Below are positions 9,403-18,231 of a stretch of DNA of 64,000 nt, piece after piece; position 1 is the first letter of the stretch; the number at the start of each line of letters is the position of its first letter. Origin of the DNA: Flavobacterium sp. CF136 (GTDB lineage: Bacteria; Bacteroidota; Bacteroidia; Flavobacteriales; Flavobacteriaceae). The notes under the pieces are model-generated. The model saw only the letters and a program-made list of their open reading frames with translations. It made no database searches and was not told where the DNA came from. A program made the translations under genes and the position numbers. Where the stretch lies: contig NZ_AKJZ01000040.1 of assembly GCF_000282055.1 (NCBI RefSeq), forward strand, positions 62,001 to 126,000, given 5' to 3'.

Positions 9403-10455
9403 CTAAACATCATCATAATCAATATAAATAGATTCTGAAGTTGGATGCGCCTGACATGTTAAAATTAAACCGGAAGCAATTTCTTTATCGGTTAAAATAG
9501 AATTTTTAGTCATTTCGGCACTTCCTGAAGTTACACGTGCTAAACAGCTGCTGCAAATTCCGCCCTGACAAGAATAAGGAGCATCGATTCCTTGTTTTAG
9601 AGCGGCATCCAATATGGTTTGTTTTTGAGACATTTCAAAAGAAACTTCATCATCATCAACCAAAACAGTAATTTTTGTATGCCCTTCTAGTGAAGTTTTT
9701 ATTTCATGTTCCTGAGAAGAAGAAGTAAAAAGCTCAAATTTAATAGCTGATTCTTTTACATTTTTCTCTTTTAGAATCCCGGAAACGGTATTGATCATTT
9801 CTTCCGGACCACACAAATAAAATTTATCAAATTGCAATTCTTTGTGTTTGTTGTTCAATACAAAATTTACTGCTGATTTGTCGATTCTGCCAAACAAAGC
9901 ATTTTCGGCTTTAGCCTGACTATACACATAATGCACGAAAAAACGGCCAACATATTTCAATTGTAGGTCGTGTAATTCCTGATGAAAAATAGTTCCTTCC
10001 GGAGTTTTATTTCCGTAAACCAATACAAATGAACTTTTTGGTTCGCTTTTTAAAACTGACTTTAGGATTGAAAGTACAGGAGTAATTCCGCTTCCTGCTA
10101 CAAATGCAGCATAATTTCTTTGTCTTTCAGCTTCAGGTTCAAAAGTAAACTTTCCTTCAGGATGACCAACTTCAAGAACATCTCCGGCTTTTAGTTTTGT
10201 ATTGGCAAATTGAGAAAATAAACCATTTTTAACTGCTTTTACAGCAATTCGTAATTCTCCGCTTTCTGGTGCAGAGCAAATAGAATACGCACGACGAATT
10301 TCCTGATTATCAAGGGTTAATTTTAAATTTATGTATTGTCCTGCTATAAATTTATAATCTGATTTTAGTTCTTCGGGAACATTAAAAAGGACAGAAACAG
10401 CCTCGGTAGTTTCACGTTTTACCTCTTTAATTATGAGTTTTAAGAATGAAGGCAT
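9403..10455 (-). CDS. paaE: PaaE-like flavin/2Fe-2S NAD(P)H oxidoreductase (ferredoxin--NADP reductase type)
   Basis: A 350-residue electron transfer protein built like PaaE/PaaK, the reductase of phenylacetyl-CoA epoxidase. Residues 1-105 are the FAD-binding barrel (RRAYSICSAPESGEL). Residues 110-230 are the NAD(P)-binding domain (AAFVAGSGITPVLSIL, YLCGPEEM). The C-terminal 90 residues are a plant-type 2Fe-2S ferredoxin (YSCQGGICSSCLARV and a last Cys in LTCQAHP). No other paa genes are in the window, so the physiological partner is unknown and the symbol reflects similarity only. It is divergent from the DUF5687 gene. Confidence 0.85.
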   Translation of the reverse strand: MPSFLKLIIKEVKRETTEAVSVLFNVPEELKSDYKFIAGQYINLKLTLDNQEIRRAYSICSAPESGELRIAVKAVKNGLFSQFANTKLKAGDVLEVGHPEGKFTFEPEAERQRNYAAFVAGSGITPVLSILKSVLKSEPKSSFVLVYGNKTPEGTIFHQELHDLQLKYVGRFFVHYVYSQAKAENALFGRIDKSAVNFVLNNKHKELQFDKFYLCGPEEMINTVSGILKEKNVKESAIKFELFTSSSQEHEIKTSLEGHTKITVLVDDDEVSFEMSQKQTILDAALKQGIDAPYSCQGGICSSCLARVTSGSAEMTKNSILTDKEIASGLILTCQAHPTSESIYIDYDDV

Positions 10456-10543
10456 GATATTAATATTTTATGCAAAAGTAGCAAACGGCAATTAAACCAC
10501 AGGTACTAAATTATTTTTTTTAACTTTTTTTGTAACGTTTACT

Positions 10544-10551
10544 TACATTTG
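10544..10551 (+). promoter_or_regulatory. -7 promoter element that fixes the start of the DUF5687 gene
   Basis: TACATTTG matches TAnnTTTG. Transcription would begin a few bases downstream, beyond an in-frame alternative start at 10549. The ATG at 10585 is therefore the real start. The -33 element is poorly spaced: the nearest TTG is at 10530-10532. Confidence 0.55.
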
Positions 10552-10584
10552 ATCTCTTACTACAAAACTGAAAACCAAATAACC

Positions 10585-12045
10585 ATGATTAAAAAGTTTA
10601 TTTATCTCGAATGGAAAGCCTTTACAAGATCGGCATCGTTTGGTGCAAACCTGGCGATGAAAATTTTGATAGGTTTTTTAATGGTGTACTTTTCTCTTAT
10701 TTTTATTGGAATGGGGGTGGGAGCATTTTATGTACTTAAAAAAATGAACCTTGAGCCGTTAGTAACTGTCAATAAATTTTTGATTTATTATTTTTTATTT
10801 GATTTAATAATTCGATTATTAATGCAGGCAATTCCGGTTCTGAATATAAAACCGTTATTGGTTTTACCTTTCAGGAAACCAACAATTGTTCATTTTTCTT
10901 TGGGTAAAACGGCTTTGTCTTTTTTCAATTGGGCCCACGCTCTTTTCTTTCTGCCTTTTTCGGTTGTATTGGCAATAGAAGGATATGATATTATTGGAAT
11001 TATTTTTTGGCATTTGGCTATTTTATGTTTAGTGTATATCAACAATTTTTTAAATATTATTTTGAGTAATATTGATAAATTATTTGTTGTTTTCATCGGA
11101 TTAATTTTGGCTTTAGGAGCAGCACAATATTATAAGTTATTTGATATTACAACCTTTACGACACCAATTTTTCAGGGATTTTATGCTATAAAAGGGATAT
11201 TTTTAATTCCAATTTTGGTATTGATCGGGTTGTACGGATTTACATTTAAATACTTCAAAAACAATTTATTTTTAGATGCCGGACTTTCGAAAAAAGAAGA
11301 TATCGCTGCAACCGAAAATCTTTCATGGCTTAATCAGTTTGGAACTTTAGGGACATTTCTTAAAAATGATATCAAATTAATCAAAAGAAACAAAAGATCA
11401 AAAACAACTATTTTAATGAGTTTTCTCTTTTTGTTTTACGGGTTAATCTTTTTTGGAAATTCACATCAGCCTGCGGTAATGCATATTTTTGCAGGGATAT
11501 TTGTTTCGGGAGGATTTTTATTTGTCTTCGGACAGTTTGTTCCAAGTTGGGATAGTTCCTATTATCAACTGATGATGACACAAAACATTCCCTATCGTGG
11601 ATATATTACTTCAAAATGGTGGCTGGTTGTTATTGCCACTTTTATTTCGACAATATTAGCATCATTTTATCTTTTTTATGGGTGGGAAGTTTATCTCACT
11701 ATTGTAGTAGGAGCCATTTATAATATTGGAGTTAACTCACACTTGGTGCTTTTGGGAGGAGCATATACCAAAACACCAATTGATTTAAGTAATGCCAGTG
11801 GTGCTTTTGGAGATAAAAAAGCCTTCAATATAAATGCCATGTTGCTGACTTTGCCAAAATTATTATTGCCTTTGGGGCTATATGGTCTCGGACTTTATTT
11901 AGGAAATAAAACCCTTGGATTATTGTTGGTTGCAGGAGCTGGAGTTTTAGGTTTTATCTTTAGAAATACGGTTTTTTCCTTAATCGAAAAAAGATATAAA
12001 ATCGAGAAGTACAGCACAATTCAGGCCTACAAACAAAAGAGTTAA
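10585..12045 (+). CDS. DUF5687 membrane protein, predicted ABC transporter permease subunit
   Basis: A polytopic inner membrane protein of 486 residues with about ten to twelve membrane segments, beginning MIKKFIYLEWKAFTRSASFG. An amphipathic region resembling ABC-2 type permeases lies near residue 260 (FLKNDIKLIKRNKRSKTTIL). The family is DUF5687, Bacteroidetes-specific. The ATPase gene follows 84 bases later on the same strand, so the two probably form one transporter. Substrate unknown. The start at 10585 is chosen over 10549 because of the promoter position and because the extra residues are polar and unlike the family. Confidence 0.82.
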   Translation: MIKKFIYLEWKAFTRSASFGANLAMKILIGFLMVYFSLIFIGMGVGAFYVLKKMNLEPLVTVNKFLIYYFLFDLIIRLLMQAIPVLNIKPLLVLPFRKPTIVHFSLGKTALSFFNWAHALFFLPFSVVLAIEGYDIIGIIFWHLAILCLVYINNFLNIILSNIDKLFVVFIGLILALGAAQYYKLFDITTFTTPIFQGFYAIKGIFLIPILVLIGLYGFTFKYFKNNLFLDAGLSKKEDIAATENLSWLNQFGTLGTFLKNDIKLIKRNKRSKTTILMSFLFLFYGLIFFGNSHQPAVMHIFAGIFVSGGFLFVFGQFVPSWDSSYYQLMMTQNIPYRGYITSKWWLVVIATFISTILASFYLFYGWEVYLTIVVGAIYNIGVNSHLVLLGGAYTKTPIDLSNASGAFGDKKAFNINAMLLTLPKLLLPLGLYGLGLYLGNKTLGLLLVAGAGVLGFIFRNTVFSLIEKRYKIEKYSTIQAYKQKS

Positions 12046-12129
12046 TCAGTCATTTTGAAAATGTGTCAATTAGGGAATTAGCTTCAATTGACTTAATCTA
12101 AAATCTAAATTCAAAAATCTAAAATTACC

Positions 12130-12825
12130 ATGATACAAGTAAATCAGCTTTCAAAAATATATAACGGAACAACAGTTTTAAACATTAACAATCTTGAAAT
12201 TCCAAAAGGACAAAGTTTTGGATTGGTGGGAAATAACGGAGCAGGAAAAACTACTTTTTTCAGTTTATTATTAGATTTGATTCAGCCTTCAACAGGAAGT
12301 ATTAAAAACAATGATATTCAGGTAAACGTAAATGAAAACTGGAAATCTTTTACAGGTTCATTTTTAGATGAAAGTTTCCTGATTGGATATTTAACTCCTG
12401 AAGAATATTTTTATTTTATTGGAGATTTGCGTCATCAAAACAAAGCAGATATTGATGCTTTATTGGTACAACACGAAGAGTTTTTTAATGGAGAAATTCT
12501 GAACAACAAAAAATATTTGCGTGATTTATCTAAAGGAAATCAAAAGAAAGTAGGTATAATTGCGACACTTATTGGCAATCCGGAAGTGATTATTTTAGAT
12601 GAGCCTTTTGCTAATTTAGATCCAACAACTGTAAGCCGATTGAAAAAAATAATTAAAGAATTAGCTGAAAATCCAAATGTTACGGTTTTGGTTTCCAGTC
12701 ATGATTTGCAGCATACTGTTGAAGTTTGTGATCGAATTGTAGCTTTAAATAAAGGAGAAGTGGTAAAGGATATTCAAACTTCTGCAGAAACCTTACAAGA
12801 GCTGGAATTGTTTTTTGCAGTATAA
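12130..12825 (+). CDS. ABC transporter ATP-binding protein
   Basis: A 231-residue cytosolic ATPase subunit. The Walker A motif is GNNGAGKTT (residues 35-43), the signature is LSKGNQKK (a variant of LSGGQ with Lys in place of the first Gly), Walker B is VIILDEPFANLDP, and the switch His is in SSHDLQHTVEVCD. The overall pattern is that of ABC-2 type drug, lipid or antibiotic exporters. It directly follows the DUF5687 membrane gene, its likely partner. The spacer before it contains repeated AATCTAAA words, also found elsewhere in this window. Confidence 0.93.
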   Translation: MIQVNQLSKIYNGTTVLNINNLEIPKGQSFGLVGNNGAGKTTFFSLLLDLIQPSTGSIKNNDIQVNVNENWKSFTGSFLDESFLIGYLTPEEYFYFIGDLRHQNKADIDALLVQHEEFFNGEILNNKKYLRDLSKGNQKKVGIIATLIGNPEVIILDEPFANLDPTTVSRLKKIIKELAENPNVTVLVSSHDLQHTVEVCDRIVALNKGEVVKDIQTSAETLQELELFFAV

Positions 12826-12913
12826 GTTTCTATATTTCAAAAAGAAGCGTATTTTTACCAGTCATTATACTAAAAATCCTTTTTAGAAGTTAATTGATTT
12901 AAACTCTTTTCTA

Positions 12914-15538
12914 TTGAAAAAGAATACTCTAAAATATAGTTTTCCACTTCTGTTTTTATTTTTTTTGATAGCCTGCTCTACCAAAAGAGATACTTTTTTA
13001 GCTAGAAATTCACATGCTTTAAGTACAAAGTATAACATTTTGTATAATGGAGGAATCGGTTTAGACAAAGGTCTGAAGGCGATTAAAGCCAACGATCAGG
13101 ATAATTTTTGGGAAATACTGCCAATTGAAAAAATGCAGGTAAATGAAAATTTCGCAGAGCAGGAGAAAACCAAAAACCCGGATTTTGAACTGGCAGAAAC
13201 CAAAGCGACAAAAGCGATTCAGAAACATTCCATGAATATCGGAGGAAGAGAGAAAAACTCTCAAATGGATGAAGCCTATTTAATGCTTGGAAAAGCGCGG
13301 TATTATGGCCAGCGTTTTATTCCGGCACTTGAAGCCTTCAATTATATTTTATACAAATACCCAAATAGCAGTAATATTTACACTGCTAAAATTTGGCGTG
13401 AAAAAACAAATATGCGTTTAGGAAATGACGCAATTGTTATAAAAAACATCAAACTTTTATTAAAAAATACTGATTTAGATAAGCAAACATTTTCGGATGC
13501 AAATGCATTGTTGGCAGAAGCATTTTTAAATTTAGAAGAAAAAGACAGTGCAGTTACCAAACTAAAAATTGCTGAAAAATTTTCCAGAATAAATGAAGAT
13601 AAAGCAAGGTATCGCTTCATTTTAGGACAAATGTATCAGAAGGCCGAAAAAAAAGACAGCGCAATTTATTTTTATGATGGTGTAATCGATATGAATCGAA
13701 AAGCCGACAGAAAATATATGATGCAGGCATATGCAAAAAAGGCACAAATGTTTGATTATGAAAATGGTAATGATACACTATTTTTAAAGACGTATAATAA
13801 ACTGGTTAAAGATCGTGAAAACAGGCCTTATTACGATGTTTTGCTTTATGAAATGGGTGTCTTTTATGATAAAAAGAAAGAACGGGAAAATGCTTTAAAA
13901 TTTTACAACAAATCTTTAGCAAGAAAATCTAAAGATTCTTATTTGGTTGCTTCGACTTATCGAAATATAGGAAATATGTATTTTAAGGATACGGATTATA
14001 CTATGGCTGCCAAATATTACGACAGCACCCTGACAAAATTAAATCCTAAAACCAGAGAGTTTGTTTTTATTGAGAAAAACAGAAAAAACTTAGACAATGT
14101 CATAAAATACGAAGGAATAGCAAAACGTAACGACAGTATAATTAAAGTGAAGGGTTTACCGGAATCTGAAAGAAAAACATATTTTGAAAATTATATTGCG
14201 GAATTAAAAAAGAAAGACGAAGCTAAACGAATATTAGAAGAAAAAGAAAAGGAAAGATTAGCCAATATCGAGCAAAATACAAACTCAAATAGTGGACCGG
14301 TAGCTGTAAATCCTCAGTCACAAGGAAATAATCCTCCAATGAATCCTACCGGAAATTTTAATCCTCCAACAGGAAATGATGTTGCAAGCGCTTTCTATTT
14401 TTATAATCCATCGACAGTTGCATACGGAAAATTACAGTTTAAGAAAATGTGGGGAAACAGACCGTTAACAGGAAACTGGAGATTATCGTCTGCAAGGTCA
14501 AATGCAGATTCGGTATTGACAGATTCAATTAACAAGCAACAAGATTCAATAAATACACTGAAGGATTCGATTGTTATCGAAAAGTATACAACAGCATTTT
14601 ACGAAAAACAACTTCCAACCACTCAAACGGCAATGGATAGTATTGGTAAAGAACGAAATTTTGCGTACTATCAATTAGGATTGATTTACAAAGAGAAATT
14701 TAAAGAATACGATCTGGCCAGTAGTAAATTTGAACAATTGCTCCGTAATAATCCTGAAGAAAAATGGATTTTGCCATCGAAGTATAATTTGTATAAAATA
14801 TATCAGATTACGAACCCTTCAAAAGCTGAAGCTATAAAAGCAGATATTTCGTCAACATATCCAAATTCACGATATGCCCAGATTTTAAACAATACAAATC
14901 CTGAAAATGGTTCCAATTTATCGCCCGAAGAGGAATATAAAAAATGGTATAAATTATATAAGGAAGAACAGTATGACGTTGTTTTAGAAAATATTGATAA
15001 TTTAATAAATCAATATTCCGGCGAGGATATAGTTTCTAAATTTGAATTGCTAAAAGCAAATACTTTGGCAAAAGTAAACGGTTTGGAAGCTTATAAGAAA
15101 GGTCTGGAAAACGTGGCAGATAATTACCCAAATAGCGAGGAGGGTAAAAATGCCCGTGAAATTTTAGAAAAACAAATTCCGAGCTTAGAAAAACTTGATT
15201 TTACTACAGTTGATGGGAAAAGCTGGAAAATTTTATATTCAGTTCCTAATGATGATACTAAAACAGCCAAAAAAATTGAAGAAGCAATTAAGGTTTTTTT
15301 GTTAGTTGAAAATTTTGAAAGATTAACAACTTCGTTTGATAAATACAATAAGACTGAAAGTTTTTTTGTAATTCACGGTATAAAATCAGAAGCTTATGCC
15401 AGAGATCTTGCAGGTGTTTTTAGAGATGATAAAAAGTATAAAATTACTCACCCTGCTATTATTATATCCAGTGAAAATTATAAGATAGTTCAAATGAAGA
15501 AAAATCTTCAAACGTATTTAGCCCCCAAAAACCCATAA
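12914..15538 (+). CDS. sprE: SprE/PorW-type gliding motility and type IX secretion lipoprotein
   Basis: An 874-residue tetratricopeptide lipoprotein resembling SprE of F. johnsoniae and PorW of Porphyromonas, needed for gliding and type IX protein secretion and located in the periplasm, anchored to membrane. The TTG start gives an ideal lipoprotein signal (MKKNTLKYSFPLLFLFFLIAC, lipid-modified Cys at 21); no ATG lies nearby. TPR-like helices fill residues 110-400 (AYLMLGKARYYGQRFIPALEAF). A low-complexity Pro/Asn linker lies near 460-485. More TPRs follow, and a C-terminal domain ends at VQMKKNLQTYLAPKNP. The bactofilin gene begins 5 bases after its stop. Confidence 0.85.
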   Translation: MKKNTLKYSFPLLFLFFLIACSTKRDTFLARNSHALSTKYNILYNGGIGLDKGLKAIKANDQDNFWEILPIEKMQVNENFAEQEKTKNPDFELAETKATKAIQKHSMNIGGREKNSQMDEAYLMLGKARYYGQRFIPALEAFNYILYKYPNSSNIYTAKIWREKTNMRLGNDAIVIKNIKLLLKNTDLDKQTFSDANALLAEAFLNLEEKDSAVTKLKIAEKFSRINEDKARYRFILGQMYQKAEKKDSAIYFYDGVIDMNRKADRKYMMQAYAKKAQMFDYENGNDTLFLKTYNKLVKDRENRPYYDVLLYEMGVFYDKKKERENALKFYNKSLARKSKDSYLVASTYRNIGNMYFKDTDYTMAAKYYDSTLTKLNPKTREFVFIEKNRKNLDNVIKYEGIAKRNDSIIKVKGLPESERKTYFENYIAELKKKDEAKRILEEKEKERLANIEQNTNSNSGPVAVNPQSQGNNPPMNPTGNFNPPTGNDVASAFYFYNPSTVAYGKLQFKKMWGNRPLTGNWRLSSARSNADSVLTDSINKQQDSINTLKDSIVIEKYTTAFYEKQLPTTQTAMDSIGKERNFAYYQLGLIYKEKFKEYDLASSKFEQLLRNNPEEKWILPSKYNLYKIYQITNPSKAEAIKADISSTYPNSRYAQILNNTNPENGSNLSPEEEYKKWYKLYKEEQYDVVLENIDNLINQYSGEDIVSKFELLKANTLAKVNGLEAYKKGLENVADNYPNSEEGKNAREILEKQIPSLEKLDFTTVDGKSWKILYSVPNDDTKTAKKIEEAIKVFLLVENFERLTTSFDKYNKTESFFVIHGIKSEAYARDLAGVFRDDKKYKITHPAIIISSENYKIVQMKKNLQTYLAPKNP

Positions 15539-15543
15539 TAATC

Positions 15544-15954
15544 ATGTTTGATAAAGTTAAAAAAAATGGCACAGAGCTTTTAGGTAAAACAAATAGAATC
15601 GTAGAAGGCACCTCAATTATTGGAGATATTGTTTCTAAAGCCGATTTTAGGCTGGACGGAGAATTGATAGGAAATTTTACCTCCCAGGGAAAACTTGTTA
15701 TAGGTGCTTCAGGCGTTATAAAAGGAGAAATTGTGTGTAATAATGCTGATATTGAAGGAGAGTTTCAAGGAAAAATAAAAGTTTTAGAAGTCCTTAACAT
15801 AAAAGCTACAGCACAAATTCACGGTGAAGTGCTGGTTGGTAAACTTTCTATAGAACCCGGAGCTGATTTTACAGCTACTTGTACCATGTTAACAAATGCT
15901 AAAGAAGTAACAATTAAAGATGGAAAAGGAACCGAACAGAAATCAGAGAAATAA
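15544..15954 (+). CDS. Bactofilin (polymer-forming cytoskeletal protein)
   Basis: A 136-residue bactofilin that should self-assemble into non-polar cytoskeletal filaments. Residues 20-115 show the repetitive right-handed beta-helix pattern with hydrophobic residues every other position (GTSIIGDIVSKADFRLDGELIG, ending in repeats such as IEGEFQGKI and IHGEVLVGKLSIEPG). The tails are polar, as usual. It lies 5 bases after sprE and its 3' end overlaps the next gene by 35 bases in another frame, so the three are co-transcribed. A link between the filament and the motility gene is possible but only from context. Confidence 0.92.
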   Translation: MFDKVKKNGTELLGKTNRIVEGTSIIGDIVSKADFRLDGELIGNFTSQGKLVIGASGVIKGEIVCNNADIEGEFQGKIKVLEVLNIKATAQIHGEVLVGKLSIEPGADFTATCTMLTNAKEVTIKDGKGTEQKSEK

Positions 15955-16147
15955 ATGGATTGCTCTCATTAATATTCCGATACAAATGGGAGTCATTATT
16001 TTTTTGTTTTCCTATGCCGGGAATTGGTTAGATGAAAACCATCCTAGTCCCAAAGTGTATTACAATAAGATTTTGGTTATGGTTGGTGTCGTGATTGCAT
16101 TATATAATGTAATTCGCCAGGTAAACGAAATTAACAAATCAAAGTAA
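15920..16147 (+). CDS. AtpZ/AtpI-family small membrane protein
   Basis: A 75-residue protein with two membrane segments (about 17-33 and 50-66), matching the AtpZ/AtpI family that accompanies F0F1 ATP synthase operons and is linked to magnesium supply or c-ring assembly. The motif IQMGVIIFLFSYAGNWLDE near the N-terminus is typical. It begins inside the bactofilin gene (35-base overlap) and precedes the atp genes by about 570 bases. The overlap gives it translational coupling to the bactofilin rather than to atpB. Confidence 0.82.
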   Translation: MEKEPNRNQRNKWIALINIPIQMGVIIFLFSYAGNWLDENHPSPKVYYNKILVMVGVVIALYNVIRQVNEINKSK

Positions 16148-16203
16148 TTTAATAATAACACCACCAATAAATAATGTTGCACCTTTGTGGCGAATAACTA
16201 TTT

Positions 16204-16599
16204 ATGATGAATTTAAAAAATTACAAACCATTACGCAATTTATTTATTTTGTCGGCTGTTTTTTATGCACTCCATAAACTCGTGTTTTATGTTTTTAAAA
16301 TAAACGATAAGGGTTTTCATTACAATTTGGAGACTTTATATTTGTTATTTGTTGCGATAGCGAGTATGCTTTTTATTGTTTTAATAATAGTTAAGCAAAA
16401 AAGTTTTGATAATATAGGGATGGCATTTCTTTTTGGAACAAGTTTTCAAATGTTACTTTGTTATTTAGTTTTGAGACCAATCCTGCAGGATAAACTGCAA
16501 AACACACAAATAGAGAAAACGAATTTTTTTGTAACATTTATTTTATTTTTGTTGTTTGAAACGCTTTTAACTGCCCGATTATTAAATGAAAAGCGTTAA
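16204..16599 (+). CDS. Small four-helix membrane protein upstream of atpB (DUF6168-like)
   Basis: A 131-residue protein with four hydrophobic segments (about residues 12-30, 46-62, 77-92 and 108-124) and short polar loops. It occupies the position taken by AtpI/UncI in other phyla, just upstream of atpB, but shows no recognised AtpI motif. I recall this Flavobacteriia family as DUF6168, function unknown. A box resembling -7 (CACCTTTG, 16180-16187) precedes it. The start could be either of two consecutive ATG codons. Confidence 0.72.
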   Translation: MMNLKNYKPLRNLFILSAVFYALHKLVFYVFKINDKGFHYNLETLYLLFVAIASMLFIVLIIVKQKSFDNIGMAFLFGTSFQMLLCYLVLRPILQDKLQNTQIEKTNFFVTFILFLLFETLLTARLLNEKR

Positions 16600-16647
16600 A
16601 ATAAAGATTCTGTAAAACAAGGTTCAAAAATAATTTTTCATATCCTT

Positions 16648-16675
16648 TTGAATATTAATAAAAAATGTACCTTTG
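16648..16675 (+). promoter_or_regulatory. Promoter of the atpBEFHAG operon
   Basis: TTG at 16648-16650 and TACCTTTG at 16668-16675 with a 17-base spacer, an excellent match to the Bacteroidetes primary sigma factor consensus. The atpB start lies 43 bases downstream. This suggests the synthase genes have their own promoter, apart from the sprE-bactofilin transcript. Confidence 0.78.
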
Positions 16676-16718
16676 CACCAAAATTTAGAAACGTAAAAAA
16701 TTAAGATATTTAACAGAT

Positions 16719-17879
16719 ATGGTGATTTCAAACAAACCACTTAGATTTATATTAGCAACTTTTGTAGCGTGTCTTCCTATAACTAGTTTTGCAAATCCGG
16801 AAACGGATTCAACAAAGGTACAAACAGAAGTAACACATGAAGCAGTTGCGGAAGGACATCACGAAGGGGCACATGCCGAACCAACAGATGTGAAATCTAA
16901 AATAAAAGGATTTATTAATCATCACGTTTTAGATTCACATGATTTTACTTTTACACAAGATGATGTAACAGGAAAGCATTATGGTTTTTCATTACCGGTT
17001 ATTCTTTGGGACAATGGGTTGCACATTTTTTCTTCTGCAAAATTCGAACACGGTCATGCTGTGGCAGAATCTGATGGAAGTTACTATAAGATCAATCACC
17101 ACGATGGTAAAATATACAGAACAGATGCTTCAGGAACAATTACTGAAGATGAAAAAACAGGTCATCCGACAAATGTTCGTCCATTAGATTTTTCAATTAC
17201 AAAAACAGTAGTTTCTATCCTTGCAGCTGCATTATTAATGTTTTTGTTGTTTAGCAGTTTAGCAAGATCATATGCGAAAAATGGTGGAATTGCTTCAGGA
17301 GCAGGAAGAATTTTTGAGCCAATTGTAATTTATGTACGTGATGAAATTGCGATTCCTAACATCGGAGTGAAGCATTACAAAAAATACATGAGTTATTTAT
17401 TGACAATCTTTTTCTTTATTTTGTTTTTAAATCTCTTCGGATTAACACCACTGGGAATTAATGCTACCGGTAACTTAACAATTACATTTTCTTTGGCAAT
17501 ATTAACTTTCTTAGTAACTAATTTTACAGCTAACAAAGATTATTGGGGACACATTTTTTGGATGCCGGGAGTGCCTAAATTAATGAGAATTGTTTTGGCT
17601 CCAATTGAATTGTTAGGAATTTTTATCAAGCCTTTTTCATTAATGATTCGTTTGTATGCAAATATTTTTGCAGGACACATTGTATTGATGAGTATCATTG
17701 GTTTGATGTTTATTTTCAAAAGCTGGATCGGAAGCAGTTTGTCTTTCGGATTGTCTTTTGTGCTTTCTATTCTTGAAATATTAGTGGCATTTTTACAAGC
17801 CTATATTTTTACGATGTTGTCAGCTCTTTATTTTGGTTCTGCGGTGCAGGAACACGGGCATGAAGAAGCGCACGTTTAA
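16719..17879 (+). CDS. atpB: F0F1 ATP synthase subunit a
   Basis: Proton channel subunit of ATP synthase in the inner membrane. The C-terminal part (from about residue 160) has the conserved helices and the essential Arg region (KPFSLMIRLYANIFAGHIVL). The N-terminal 150 residues are an extension common in Bacteroidetes: a signal-peptide-like segment (residues 8-26, ending SFAN) and a His/Glu-rich stretch near residues 40-56, then a periplasmic domain (VILWDNGLHIFSSAKFEHG). 386 residues is much longer than the E. coli protein of about 270. First gene of the operon; the His-rich end HGHEEAHV is also notable. Confidence 0.96.
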   Translation: MVISNKPLRFILATFVACLPITSFANPETDSTKVQTEVTHEAVAEGHHEGAHAEPTDVKSKIKGFINHHVLDSHDFTFTQDDVTGKHYGFSLPVILWDNGLHIFSSAKFEHGHAVAESDGSYYKINHHDGKIYRTDASGTITEDEKTGHPTNVRPLDFSITKTVVSILAAALLMFLLFSSLARSYAKNGGIASGAGRIFEPIVIYVRDEIAIPNIGVKHYKKYMSYLLTIFFFILFLNLFGLTPLGINATGNLTITFSLAILTFLVTNFTANKDYWGHIFWMPGVPKLMRIVLAPIELLGIFIKPFSLMIRLYANIFAGHIVLMSIIGLMFIFKSWIGSSLSFGLSFVLSILEILVAFLQAYIFTMLSALYFGSAVQEHGHEEAHV

Positions 17880-17912
17880 TTTGAATTTTTTAATTTTTAA
17901 TACATATTTATT

Positions 17913-18107
17913 ATGACAACTATTCCAAACATTATTGGTGCAGGTTTAATCGTTATCGGAGCAGGTTTAGGTATTGGTAGAATTGGTGGTTCAGCAATGG
18001 ACGCTATTGCTCGTCAACCAGAAGCTTCAGGAAAAATCCAAACGGCTATGCTTATTGCTGCTGCACTTATTGAAGGTATTGGTTTCGCTGCGTTATTCGC
18101 ATCTTAA
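17913..18107 (+). CDS. atpE: F0F1 ATP synthase subunit c
   Basis: A 64-residue hairpin of two membrane helices that forms the rotor ring. The polar loop ARQPE (residues 33-37) contacts subunits gamma and epsilon. The ion-carrying carboxylate is Glu54 in LIEGIGFAAL. The residues around Glu54 lack the Ser-Thr pair of sodium-binding rings, so proton use is likely. It is 33 bases after atpB and followed by a hairpin that may help give the higher c-subunit output. Confidence 0.97.
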   Translation: MTTIPNIIGAGLIVIGAGLGIGRIGGSAMDAIARQPEASGKIQTAMLIAAALIEGIGFAALFAS

Positions 18108-18122
18108 TTAAAACACAAAAAC

Positions 18123-18149
18123 ATAGTTACAACGGTTGGTTGTAACTAT
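18123..18149 (+). other. Hairpin just after atpE
   Basis: Arms ATAGTTACAAC (18123-18133) and GTTGTAACTAT (18139-18149) pair perfectly over 11 bases with a 5-base loop, followed by a short T-rich stretch. It lies 16 bases after the atpE stop and about 80 bases before atpF. It may be a partial terminator or a 3' stabiliser of the atpE message. Confidence 0.75.
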
Positions 18150-18231
18150 TGTTTTAAAATTAAAACATTAAAAATTGCATTTTTATAAGCAATTTTAAAA
18201 AAGCATAATTTAAAATTTATAATTATATATA

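Noticed and set aside
9403-10455. Complete phenylacetate degradation locus
   Set aside because: Only the reductase-like gene is present; no paaA, B, C or D is nearby.
10549-10584. Earlier start for the DUF5687 gene
   Set aside because: The -7 promoter box overlaps it, and the extra residues are polar and unlike the family.
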